NCBI RefSeq assembly: GCF_900106535.1
Contig: NZ_FNOH01000023.1
Location: 16,474-80,473 of the forward strand
Reading direction: 5' to 3'
DNA: 64,000 nucleotides
Source: Myxococcus xanthus
GTDB taxonomy: Bacteria > Myxococcota > Myxococcia > Myxococcales > Myxococcaceae
Both the position numbers and the translations under genes were made by a program. The notes beneath the pieces were generated by a model, which did not search any database, was not told where the DNA came from, and was given only the letters and a program-made list of their open reading frames with translations. Below, one piece after another: positions 17,904 to 26,387 of this stretch. The stretch's first letter is position 1. The number at the start of each line of letters is the position of its first letter.

Positions 17904-18230
17904 ATGACTGACGCCATCATCGTCCTCGTCACCGCGCCCACCGAGGACAAGGCCGCCGAGCTGGCCCGCGCGCTGGTGGAGGCGCAGCTCGCAGCCTGCG
18001 GCAACATCGTTCCCGGCTTGCGCTCCATCTATCGGTGGGAGGGGAAGGTCCAGGACGAGCCTGAGGTCCTGCTCCTCCTCAAGACGCGCGCGGCCCTCTT
18101 CGAGCCGCTGCGCGCGCGCATCGTCGAACTGCATCCCTACAACGTCCCGGAGGTGCTGCGCGTGGACATCGCGGAGGGGCACGCGCCGTACCTTTCCTGG
18201 ATTCTGGGCAGCACCCGCGCGCCGGACTGA
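17904..18230 (+). CDS. cutA: CutA-family divalent cation tolerance protein
   Basis: 108 aa, the normal family length. The beginning MTDAIIVLVTAPTEDKAAEL, the central QLAACGNIVPGLRSIYRWEG with the conserved ACxN-P-xxSxYxWxG pattern, and the end with LHPYNVPEVL are diagnostic of CutA1. These proteins form small trimers of ferredoxin-like fold linked to copper and other metal tolerance; the exact biochemical role is unsettled. The gene stands 72 nt after the DnaC-like gene. Confidence 0.95.
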   Translation: MTDAIIVLVTAPTEDKAAELARALVEAQLAACGNIVPGLRSIYRWEGKVQDEPEVLLLLKTRAALFEPLRARIVELHPYNVPEVLRVDIAEGHAPYLSWILGSTRAPD

Positions 18231-18384
18231 AGTCCCACTCCCCTGCTCGACTGACTGGCGCAGCCAGCACTCCGCCTGCGGCTGGAACAGTGAGGGAGCG
18301 GATTCAGAGAAGGGCTCGTGCGCGGCCTCCGGCAGAATACGGCGCGGCGAAAGGAACGTTGTCGGCTCGCCCTCGGCCTCCAAC

Positions 18385-19237
18385 ATGCTGACGCCCACGC
18401 CGCGGAACGACAACGACGACGTTTCTGGCCACGATGACGAAGACGACACGCCCGTGGTGGAGCAGCCGCCTCCCGTCCCTGAGCCGCAAACACCGGAGCC
18501 GCGCGCCTACGCTCGGGAGTGGTACGTCAGCCCGTCTGGCAATGACTCGGCGAATGGCTCGCGTGAAAAGCCGCTGCGCACCATCTCCAAGGCCCTGACG
18601 CGGGTGGGCCCGGGGGAAATCATCCGCGTCCAGAGAGGCACTACACAGAGAAGCTCAACATCGACGCCAGCGCCAAGGCCGGCACCGCCGAGGCCCCCAT
18701 CACCCTGCGTGGCGAGGACCTGCCCATACTCGTTCCCACCCACAGCGGCTGGTTCATGGCCCACGTGCAGCGCCCCCACTGGCGCATCGAGGGCTTCGAG
18801 TTCGACGTCCGGGGACCACGGGCACCGTGCTCGCGGGCAACGAGCTGCACCACGGCGCGTTCGGGAGCGGCATCAGCACCGACGCGGGCAACAACCTGTT
18901 CGCCACGCGCAACGCCGTCAGCATGGGCCTGTCCGCCCCCGGACTCAGCATGACGTCCAACCTCTCCCTGGTCGACGCCGCGTTCCACACGGGCATCTTC
19001 GTCGCCCCACAGAGCGGGTGGGTGGGCAGCACGCTCGCCCACTGGCTGTCGAACGGCGTGGAGTTCGACTCGGATGAGAGCGGCGGGCCGCTGGTGGACC
19101 TGGACACGCTGATGCCCGGCGAGTGTGCGGTGGACCGGGGCACGGACCTGAGGCTGCCCTACTGCGGCACCGCGCCGGACATCGGCGCGGTGGCGTCGGA
19201 CTGCCCCGAGGCCACCACCGCCGCGCTCATGGAGTAA
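18385..19237 (+). pseudogene. Frameshifted parallel beta-helix/pectate-lyase-like protein remnant
   Basis: Coding potential continues through three frames. From 18385 the reading is clear to ...GPGEIIRVQRG near 18638; it then moves to the frame beginning HYTEKLNIDASAKAG at 18639. Near 18812-18815, in a GGGG run, it moves again to TTGTVLAGNELHHGAFGSG and runs to the stop at 19237. The start WYVSPSGNDSANGSREKPLRTI is the usual opening of secreted right-handed beta-helix proteins (polysaccharide lyase-like). The central coils seem to be missing, because GISTDAG passes directly to NNLFATRN. No signal peptide or lipobox can be found upstream of 18385, so the 5' end is also damaged. Two shifts could be sequencing errors, but the apparent deletion argues for real decay. 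It converges with, and overlaps by 11 nt, the next gene. Confidence 0.75.
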
Positions 19238-21785
19238 TCGCGCGCACCAGCGAATTGCCGGCGTCCGCCACGTAGAGGCGGCCGTCCGGCCCCACCGTCA
19301 GACCGGCCGGGAGGACGAGGTCCGCAGCATCTCCCGGCCCGTCCGAGTGGCCGTAGCGCCCGCTGCCGGCCAGCGTCGTCACCTTCCGCGCGTTGCCGTC
19401 CGCGTTCAGGACGACGCGGCGCACGCGGTAGTTGCCCGGGTCCGACACCGCGAGCGAGCCATCCTTCAGCACCGCGATGCCCAGGTACGGCAGGAACTGG
19501 GACGACTCCGGCGCGCCGTCACGGAAGCCCGGCGTCGTGCCCGCCACCACCGACGTGAGACCGTCGCGGATGCGCACCACCCGGGACATGCCGGACTCGA
19601 CGACGAACAGCGTGTTCCCATCCGCGCTCACCGCCACGCCCGAGGGCCGGTAGAGCCAGTCACCCTGTAGCGTCGTCACCGGGTGGCCCTCCGCCACCAG
19701 GTCGATGCGGCGAATCACGCCGTTGTTCATGTCCGCCACCAGCAGCGCGGTGCCATCCGGCGTCACCGCCAGGCCCGTGGGCTGGTTGAAGGCCGCCTGC
19801 TTCGCGGGGCCGTCCATCAGGCCCGGCGTCCCACCCGCGAACACCTCCACCTTCCCTTCCGGATCGATGCGGCGGATGACGTAGTGGTCCGTGTCGGCCA
19901 CATACACGTTGCCCGCGGCGTCCGCGGCGATGCCCATGGGGCCATTGAGGCCGGAGGCCACCGTCGTCACCTCGCCCCCCGGCGTCACGCGCTTCACCGC
20001 GTTGCCCATGCCGTCCGCGACCACGAGGCCCCCATCCGGCAGCAGGGCCACCGCGGTGGGCGCCCCCAGCGAGTTGCCCGCCACGGGGACACCGGCGCGG
20101 ACACGCTTTCCCGGCACGCCCGCCACCGTGCGCACATCGGCCGCGGAGGGCCCCTGCGCGCTCGACGCGTTCTGCCGCTCGAAGCGCACCAGCGTGTCGG
20201 GTACCGGCCGGCCCAGCGCCTTGTAGAGCACGTTCGCGACGATGCGGGCCGCGCGCGGGTCCGCCATGTCCTCGGAGGCCAGCGTGCGCACGAAGTCGAT
20301 TCCGCCCGAGGAGAAGACGTAGGCGCTGCCCTGCTTGCGCAGCACCATGTGGCCGAAGCCGAAGGCGCCCTGGAGCGACAGCAATGGGGACTCGGCCAGC
20401 ACCTCCAGGCCCTCCGGCGAGCTGCCGTTGCTCACCAACTGGTCCACTTCGTAGCCGTTGGCCATCCACAGCGTGTCACCGGCCTTCAGCCCCGAGCCCG
20501 CCAGTGCCCAGTGCCCCGGGTTGGTGATGACGGCAGGGAAGCCGAACTGGTGCCAGCGAGAGGAGAACTGCACGCCCAGGAGCGCGTTCTCCGGACGGCC
20601 CACGACGCGCTCGCGGAACTTCACCGTGCGCTGGGCGCCCGTGTACGGGTCGTTCGCGTGGCCCTTGTAGCAGGCGATGATGCGCCGAGGCCGGCCGTCC
20701 TGGGATGGCTCCATCTGAATCTGCCAGTACGCATTGTTCGCGCCCAGGTTGAGCAGCGACCGGCCTTCCGCCACCGCCCGGTCCGCGTGCTCGCGGATGC
20801 GCGGGCTCCAGTACTCGTCGTGGCCCGACATGAAGAAGGCCTTGGCGCCGGCCAGGAAGTCGTAGCTGGCGTCCAGGTCCTCGTCGGTGAAGTAGCCCAC
20901 GTCCAGGTCCTGCGACTCCAGCCACTGAACCAGGCTCAGGTCGTCCGTCAGCAGGTGGCCACTGCCATGCCCCCGGTAGTTGGGCCGGTCATAGGACACC
21001 CGGAAGGCGCGGCTGACGCCGTGCTCGCGCATCACCCGGTCGCGGTCGTCATAGAGGCTGGTGCCCCCCCAGGTGTTGTAGGCGGCCCAGGTGGCGGTGG
21101 GGATGAGGACGGCAACCTCGGCACGCGGATTCGCGTCGCGCACGAAGAAGGGCACGTAGCGCTGGTGGTTGTCCTCACGCACCAGCTTCACCACGTACAC
21201 GCCGCGCACCCAGTGTTCACCGACGGGTATCTCCAGCGTGGGCGCCCAGCGACAGGCGACGAGGCCCGTGGACCGGTCCGCGGGACAGTCGCCCTGGCGC
21301 ACACCCGCCACCGGGCCTCCGCGCGCCAGTTCACGAGCGCCCGTGCCGCCGTAGTGCCCCATCCGGTACACGTACCAGCGGAAGGTCCGGGCCTCGGAGA
21401 CCGACACGGCGACGCGCAGCACCTCGCCCTGCGTCAGCGTCGCCTTCAGGGCATAGCCTTCGATTTCGCGGCTGTGGGCGTTGCGGGTGATGCGCCACGC
21501 CCGGGTCCCCGGGCGGCGGTTCTCCTCGCGCACGGCGTCCGCGTCTCGCGCGGGCAGCTCCACCTGGCCCGCATCGGGCTGCCCGGTGCCGGCGTCCGGC
21601 ACACCCGCGTCAAGGATGCCTGGATGCGGCTCACCGTCGCCGCCGTCATAGCCGTCGTTCAGGGGAGGCGTGTCGTGTTTGTCACCCGGTATCACCGGGC
21701 GCAAGGCCGTCCCCTCACAGCCAATGCCCCCGAACACGAGCGCGAGCCCGCACACCCAGCCCGCCCAACGCCCTGCCTGAGCCAT
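19227..21785 (-). CDS. Lipoprotein with DMFA-large-subunit-like domain and NHL repeats
   Basis: 852 aa from ATG 21785, preceded by GGAGG six nt away; the upstream extension to 21833 is not used. Signal sequence with lipobox FGGIGC (Cys23) predicts a surface or periplasmic lipoprotein. After a Gly/Asp/Pro linker, residues about 90-180 form a beta domain. Residues about 185-530 resemble the large subunit of N,N-dimethylformamidase, with TWAAYNTWGGTSLYD, DLDVGYFTDEDLD, FFMSGHDEYWSPRIR and SLLNLGANNAYW. Residues 560-850 hold about five NHL beta-propeller repeats (for example GPMGIAADAAGNVYVADTDH). Substrate is unknown; I infer an extracellular amide- or glycan-related role, without proof. Confidence 0.85.
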   Translation of the reverse strand: MAQAGRWAGWVCGLALVFGGIGCEGTALRPVIPGDKHDTPPLNDGYDGGDGEPHPGILDAGVPDAGTGQPDAGQVELPARDADAVREENRRPGTRAWRITRNAHSREIEGYALKATLTQGEVLRVAVSVSEARTFRWYVYRMGHYGGTGARELARGGPVAGVRQGDCPADRSTGLVACRWAPTLEIPVGEHWVRGVYVVKLVREDNHQRYVPFFVRDANPRAEVAVLIPTATWAAYNTWGGTSLYDDRDRVMREHGVSRAFRVSYDRPNYRGHGSGHLLTDDLSLVQWLESQDLDVGYFTDEDLDASYDFLAGAKAFFMSGHDEYWSPRIREHADRAVAEGRSLLNLGANNAYWQIQMEPSQDGRPRRIIACYKGHANDPYTGAQRTVKFRERVVGRPENALLGVQFSSRWHQFGFPAVITNPGHWALAGSGLKAGDTLWMANGYEVDQLVSNGSSPEGLEVLAESPLLSLQGAFGFGHMVLRKQGSAYVFSSGGIDFVRTLASEDMADPRAARIVANVLYKALGRPVPDTLVRFERQNASSAQGPSAADVRTVAGVPGKRVRAGVPVAGNSLGAPTAVALLPDGGLVVADGMGNAVKRVTPGGEVTTVASGLNGPMGIAADAAGNVYVADTDHYVIRRIDPEGKVEVFAGGTPGLMDGPAKQAAFNQPTGLAVTPDGTALLVADMNNGVIRRIDLVAEGHPVTTLQGDWLYRPSGVAVSADGNTLFVVESGMSRVVRIRDGLTSVVAGTTPGFRDGAPESSQFLPYLGIAVLKDGSLAVSDPGNYRVRRVVLNADGNARKVTTLAGSGRYGHSDGPGDAADLVLPAGLTVGPDGRLYVADAGNSLVRAITP

Positions 21786-21911
21786 TCCGTTCCTCCAAGC
21801 CACGGCGATTGACCGGAGGGTAGCCACGAACACTCAGGAGGGAAGCGGGTGCCCTCCTGGAGCAATGATTGGGATGGAGCACCCGAACAAAAGCCCAGGG
21901 ATGGGAAAGGC

Positions 21912-23105
21912 CTACCCTCCCAAGAGCTCTCGGTGCAGCCGGGCCGTCAGCGCCTTCAGGTGTGCTTTGTCCACCAGCAGCGTCAGTTGCAAAGGCGACG
22001 TATGGGCCGCGTGGACGTGCGCCCCCAACTCCTCGGCGGCGGCCAGCGCGCGGCGCAGCGGCGCCCAGTCGGCGTTCAACCCCACGCCCACGCAGGTGAC
22101 GGTGCCCAGGTCCTCGCGCCAGGACACGGCGTCACCGAAGCGCGTGGCCAGCTCCCGGCGCAGCGCGTCCGCACCGTGGATGTCCGCCAGGGGCACGGTG
22201 ATGACCGTCCTGCGTACCCCACCCACCGAGCCCTCGCAGTCCAGCGTCCGCCCGCGCACGGCGCGCGCATCCAGGAATTCCAGCAGCTCCGCCAGGCGGA
22301 TGGGCTCCGAGGCGGAAAGCACGGCCATCTCCGCGTCGGCGGTGACGCCCTTGAGGCGGTGGTCCGTGGGGACGGCCAGCTCCTGGACCGCGGTGCCCGT
22401 TCCCTGGCCGTGCGCGGTGCGCGCGAGAATGGTGATGCCGCGCGCCTTGGCCCACTCCACCGCCTGCGCGTTGAGCACCGTGGCGCCCGCGCTCGCCAAC
22501 TCCTGCATCTCGTCGTAGCTCAGCGACTCCAGCTTGCGCGCGTCCGGCACCACCCGGGGGTCCGCGCTGAACACGCCGTCCACGTCCGAGTAGATTTCAC
22601 ACGCCTCCGCGTCCAGCGCCGCCGCCAGCGCCACCGCCGTCGTGTCCGAGCCGCCGCGCCCCAGCGTCGTCACTTCCTTCTTGAAGGAGACACCCTGGTA
22701 GCCCGCGACGATGACGACCTTGCCGCGCGCCAGCTCGTCGTGGATGCGGTACGGCCGCACCTCCACGATGCGGGCCTGCGCGTGCGCGTCCGTGGTGATG
22801 ATGCCGCTCTGGCTTCCGGTGAAGCTGATGGCCGGCACATCCATCTCCTGGAGCGCCATGGAGAGCAGCGCCATGGAGATGCGCTCGCCACACGTGAGCA
22901 GCATGTCCAGTTCGCGGCGCGGCGGGTCCACCGAAACGCCCTTCGCCAGCGCCAGCAGTTCATCCGTGGTGTCGCCCATGGCGCTCACCACCACCACCAC
23001 CTGATAGCCCGCCTCGCGCTTGTCCTTCACCCGCTGGGCGACCTTGCGGAGCTTCTCCACGCCGGCGACCGACGAGCCGCCGTACTTCTGGACCACGATT
23101 GGCAT
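21912..23105 (-). CDS. lysC: Aspartate kinase
   Basis: 397 aa from ATG 23105. The N-terminal amino-acid kinase domain begins MPIVVQKYGGSSVAG with the KYGGSS signature. It contains TCGERISMALLS, GFQG-type GYQGVS, LGRGGSDTTA and YSDVDGVFSADPR, all typical of monofunctional aspartokinase. Two ACT domains follow from about 260 to 397, the sites of feedback control by lysine and/or threonine. It phosphorylates L-aspartate, the first step toward lysine, diaminopimelate, threonine and methionine. It stands alone, divergent from the ABC operon. An internal start could give a separate beta subunit, as in other bacteria; not tested. Confidence 0.97.
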   Translation of the reverse strand: MPIVVQKYGGSSVAGVEKLRKVAQRVKDKREAGYQVVVVVSAMGDTTDELLALAKGVSVDPPRRELDMLLTCGERISMALLSMALQEMDVPAISFTGSQSGIITTDAHAQARIVEVRPYRIHDELARGKVVIVAGYQGVSFKKEVTTLGRGGSDTTAVALAAALDAEACEIYSDVDGVFSADPRVVPDARKLESLSYDEMQELASAGATVLNAQAVEWAKARGITILARTAHGQGTGTAVQELAVPTDHRLKGVTADAEMAVLSASEPIRLAELLEFLDARAVRGRTLDCEGSVGGVRRTVITVPLADIHGADALRRELATRFGDAVSWREDLGTVTCVGVGLNADWAPLRRALAAAEELGAHVHAAHTSPLQLTLLVDKAHLKALTARLHRELLGG

Positions 23106-23216
23106 GATTCGACTCACTACCCTTGTTCGGCGTGTCCGGAAAACCACACTGGTAGGCCTCCCTGCAGAAGTCTGGCCAGCCGCAGAACGCCGCCCACACC
23201 CGGAGTCGGTGTCGCC

Positions 23217-23243
23217 TTGACACGCCAATGTCGGGTTTAATAC
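23217..23243 (+). promoter_or_regulatory. Candidate promoter just upstream of the ABC operon
   Basis: TTGACA at 23217-23222 is followed by a T/A-rich TTTAATAC at 23236-23243. With TAATAC as the -10 the spacing is 15 nt; with TTTAAT it is 13, so it is not ideal. The start point would fall at or next to the ATG at 23251, and no ribosome site precedes that ATG. Leaderless translation is therefore possible. Confidence 0.4.
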
Positions 23244-23250
23244 CGCGCCC

Positions 23251-23979
23251 ATGCCGATGATCGAGGTCCAGCACCTCACGAAGCGATACCGAGACCGGGT
23301 GGCCGTGGACGACCTCACCTTCCAGGTCGAGGCGGGTGAGATTCTCGGGTTCCTGGGCCCCAACGGGGCGGGCAAGTCCACCACCATGAAAATCCTCACC
23401 GGCTTCCTCCCGCCGTCGGAGGGGGTGGTCCGCGTCGGGGGCTATGACGTGGAGGCCCAGCCGCTCGAGGTGAAGCGCCGCATCGGCTACCTGCCGGAGA
23501 TGCCGCCGCTCTATGTGGAGATGACGGTGCGAGGCTATCTGCGCTTCGTCGCCTCGTTGAAGGGGCTGTCGGGGAGCGCCCTCAAGGCCGAGTTGGAGCG
23601 GGTGGCCGCACTCATGGGCGTGACGCACGTCATGGACCGCGTCATCCAGAACCTGTCCAAGGGCTACAAGCAGCGTGTGGGAATTGCCCAGGCGCTGCTC
23701 GGCTCCCCGCCGGTGCTCATCCTGGACGAACCCACCGAAGGCCTGGACCCCGCACAGCGCGCCGAGCTGCGCGCCCTCATCAAGGGCCTGGCCGGCAAGC
23801 ACACCGTCATCCTCTCCACGCACATCCTCCCGGAGGTCACGATGACGTGCCAGAAGGTGCTCATCATCCACCAGGGAAAGATGGCCGCGTACGACGACAT
23901 CTCCCAACTGGCCCGCATCCACGGGCAGGCGGAGAACGCGTCGCTGGAAGAAGTCTTCATCAAGCTGACCGCCGCCTGA
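23251..23979 (+). CDS. ABC transporter ATP-binding protein (GldA-like)
   Basis: 242 aa. Walker A GPNGAGKST (near residue 35), signature NLSKGYKQRVG, Walker B VLILDEPTEGLDP and the switch His in STHILPE are all present, so it should be an active ATPase. The short type with LSKGYKQR belongs to the ABC-2 export group that includes GldA and gliding/copper-processing relatives. ATG 23251 and ATG 23257 (MIEVQH) are both possible; neither has a clear Shine-Dalgarno. It heads a four-gene operon with a permease, a GldG-like protein and a DUF4340 lipoprotein. Confidence 0.93.
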   Translation: MPMIEVQHLTKRYRDRVAVDDLTFQVEAGEILGFLGPNGAGKSTTMKILTGFLPPSEGVVRVGGYDVEAQPLEVKRRIGYLPEMPPLYVEMTVRGYLRFVASLKGLSGSALKAELERVAALMGVTHVMDRVIQNLSKGYKQRVGIAQALLGSPPVLILDEPTEGLDPAQRAELRALIKGLAGKHTVILSTHILPEVTMTCQKVLIIHQGKMAAYDDISQLARIHGQAENASLEEVFIKLTAA

Positions 23980-24010
23980 GCGCGGCCCCCTTTTCGAGGA
24001 CCCCGCCTCC

Positions 24011-24814
24011 ATGCGCACCGCCCTGGCGATTGCCCGCAAGGAACTGTCCATCTACTTCACCACGCCGTGGGCCTACGCCGTCTTCACGGCGATGGCGGCG
24101 CTGACGGCCTTCTACTTCATGGACCTGCTGCAGGCGTTCAACGACGTCCAGGGCGTGGCGCGCCGGGTGGGCTGGGCGCAGATGTCCCCGGACTTCAACA
24201 TGTACCGCAACCTCACGGACGGGGTGGTGGTGGAGCTGTGGGGCAGCGTCCTGGTCATCACCCTGGTCGTCACGCCGTTCCTGTCCATGCGGCTGTTCGC
24301 GGAGGAGAAGCGCAACCGCACCTTCGAGCTGCTGATGACGGCCCCGGTGCGGCCCATTGAAATCGTGCTGGGCAAGTACCTGGGCGGCCTGGGCGTCATC
24401 TCCGCCACGCTGGCGCTCACGCTCGTCTTCCCGCTACTGCTGTCCGTGCTGGGCCACAGCGAGTCCGGGCTGGCGCTGGAGTGGTCCACCGTCCTGCTGG
24501 GCTACGGCGCGCTGCTGCTGTGGGGCGCCACCTGCATGGCCGTGGGCCTGTTCATCTCCGCGCTGACGGAGAGCCAGATGCTGGCGGCCTTCCTCACCTT
24601 CTGTGTCCTGCTGGCGTGGATGCTGCTGGGCCAGGTGGCCCGCCGCGCGGAGGAGCCGCTGCGCTCCGCGCTGTCCTACGTCGCCTGCGACCTCCAGTTG
24701 CAGGGGATGATCAAGGGCGTGCTGGACGCGCAGTCGCTGGTGTTCTTCGCCTCCGTCATCGGCTTCTCGCTCTTCCTCACCCACCGCACGGTGGATGCGC
24801 AGCGGTGGGCCTGA
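24011..24814 (+). CDS. ABC-2 type permease (GldF-like)
   Basis: 267 aa, ATG 24011, 31 nt after the ATPase. The start MRTALAIARKELSIYFTTPWAY is the standard opening of ABC-2 permeases of the GldF type (KEL-xx-YF-xxPxAY). The protein then has about six hydrophobic spans, including VVVELWGSVLVITLVVTPFL, LIFPLLLSVLG-type segments and FFASVIGFSLFL near the C-terminus. The cytoplasmic motif FAEEKRNRTFELLMTAPV is the typical coupling region. It works with the upstream ATPase. The substrate cannot be told from the sequence. Confidence 0.92.
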   Translation: MRTALAIARKELSIYFTTPWAYAVFTAMAALTAFYFMDLLQAFNDVQGVARRVGWAQMSPDFNMYRNLTDGVVVELWGSVLVITLVVTPFLSMRLFAEEKRNRTFELLMTAPVRPIEIVLGKYLGGLGVISATLALTLVFPLLLSVLGHSESGLALEWSTVLLGYGALLLWGATCMAVGLFISALTESQMLAAFLTFCVLLAWMLLGQVARRAEEPLRSALSYVACDLQLQGMIKGVLDAQSLVFFASVIGFSLFLTHRTVDAQRWA

Positions 24815-24815
24815 C

Positions 24816-26387
24816 ATGAAGGCGGCTCATGTCGGCAAGGTCCTGGGCGCGTTCGGACTGCTGCTGTTGCTGTCGAGTCCGTTCACCCTGTTCATCACCT
24901 CGGACAGCGCCGTCACCGCCGCCGTGAAGGCGGGCGCGGGGCTGGTGCTGGTGGGCATCTACGGCGCGACGAACTACCGGCAGTTCGGCCAGTTCGCCAC
25001 CCGCCGCTCCAGCAGCTTCTTCGCCACCACGGTGCTCACCACGCTGGGCGTGTTCGCCGCGCTGGTGGCGGTGAACTACCTGGCCTTCAAGCAGAACCGG
25101 CGCTGGGATTTGACGCAGGCACGCATCCACACGCTGGCGCCGCAGACGGTGTCCACGTTGGCCGCCATTCCCGACCAGGTGCGCGCCATCGCGTTCATCA
25201 CCCCGGCGCATGCCCAGTACGGCCAGTTGGAAGCGCTCTTCGCGCTCTACCATGCCGAAGCGCCGGGGAAGTTCGAGTACACCTTCAAGGACCCGCGCCG
25301 AAGCCCGGACCTGGCCGCGAAGTACCAGGTGCGTGAGGGCCAGACGGCGGTGGTGCTGGTACGCGGCGAGGGCGAGTACGCCACGCACACGCTGCTCGCC
25401 ACCGTGTCCGAGCAGGAGCTGACACACGCGGTCCTCAAGCTGAACGCGGTGGGCACCCAGAAGGTCTATTTCGTCACCGGCCACGGGGAGTGGCCACTGG
25501 ACAAGGAGCAGGCGCCGCCCCAGGACCCGGGCGCCAGCCTGTCCGAATTCCGGAGGCAGTTGCTCCAGGAGGGCTACACCGCGGAACCGCTGAACCTCGC
25601 GGGTGTCCAAGACGTGCCACGGGACGCCGCGCTGGTCATCATCGCGGGGGCCCGGGGGCCCTACACCGCGCCGGAGAAGGAGCTGCTCCAGCGCTATCTC
25701 GCCTCCGGAGGACGCATGCTCTACTTCGCTGACGCCGGCCTCCGTGATGGCCTGGACGGACTGCTGGCGGAGCACGGCGTGCAGGTGGATGAGGGCATCG
25801 TCGCGGACGCGCAGTACAACAGCGGCAATCCCTTCGTGGTGCTGTCGCTCTTCTACAGCGACCACGAGATTGGCAAGCCGCTGCACCAGCGGGGACTCAA
25901 CGTGGAGTTCCCCACCCCACGCAGCCTGACCCTGCTGCGCATGGGGATGGCGCCGGGCGTCCAGGTGCAGCCGGTGGTCCTCACGTCCCAGTACGGATGG
26001 GTGGAGAGCACGCCAGAGGAGAACGCGGTGCCTTCGGATGGCGAGAAGACGGGCCAGTTGGTGCTGGTGGCCGCCGTGACGCGTGATACCCAGGCCTCGC
26101 CGGGCAAGCGCTTTGATGAAGCGCGCCTGGTGGTGATGGGAGACTCGGAGCTCCTCCTGGACCCGAACTGGGGCCATGAGCCCAACCGCAACCTGGTGAT
26201 GAACGCGCTGGGCTGGGCGTCCAACCAGCTCACGAAAATCACCATCCGCCCGCCGGACCGCGAGGTGTCCACGCTGGAGCTGGACGCGGCGACGCTCAGC
26301 CGCATCCGATTCTTCGCCACGGACCTCATGCCGCTGACGCTGCTGGGCGTGGGCCTGGCCATCTGGCTGTCGAGGCGCAACAAGTGA
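24816..26387 (+). CDS. GldG-like ABC auxiliary membrane protein
   Basis: 523 aa from ATG 24816, one base after the permease stop. N-terminal hydrophobic spans lie near residues 8-28, 33-50 and 72-93 (the last VLTTLGVFAALVAVNYLAF). A large extracytoplasmic domain of the ABC_transp_aux/GldG type follows, with LTQARIHTLAPQT, KVYFVTGHGEWPLDKEQ and LSEFRRQLLQEGY. One C-terminal span (PLTLLGVGLAIWL) is followed by SRRNK. This is the standard GldG plan and confirms that the operon is a GldA/F/G-type export complex. In Bacteroidetes such a complex is tied to gliding, but homologues are widespread in non-gliding bacteria. Confidence 0.9.
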   Translation: MKAAHVGKVLGAFGLLLLLSSPFTLFITSDSAVTAAVKAGAGLVLVGIYGATNYRQFGQFATRRSSSFFATTVLTTLGVFAALVAVNYLAFKQNRRWDLTQARIHTLAPQTVSTLAAIPDQVRAIAFITPAHAQYGQLEALFALYHAEAPGKFEYTFKDPRRSPDLAAKYQVREGQTAVVLVRGEGEYATHTLLATVSEQELTHAVLKLNAVGTQKVYFVTGHGEWPLDKEQAPPQDPGASLSEFRRQLLQEGYTAEPLNLAGVQDVPRDAALVIIAGARGPYTAPEKELLQRYLASGGRMLYFADAGLRDGLDGLLAEHGVQVDEGIVADAQYNSGNPFVVLSLFYSDHEIGKPLHQRGLNVEFPTPRSLTLLRMGMAPGVQVQPVVLTSQYGWVESTPEENAVPSDGEKTGQLVLVAAVTRDTQASPGKRFDEARLVVMGDSELLLDPNWGHEPNRNLVMNALGWASNQLTKITIRPPDREVSTLELDAATLSRIRFFATDLMPLTLLGVGLAIWLSRRNK

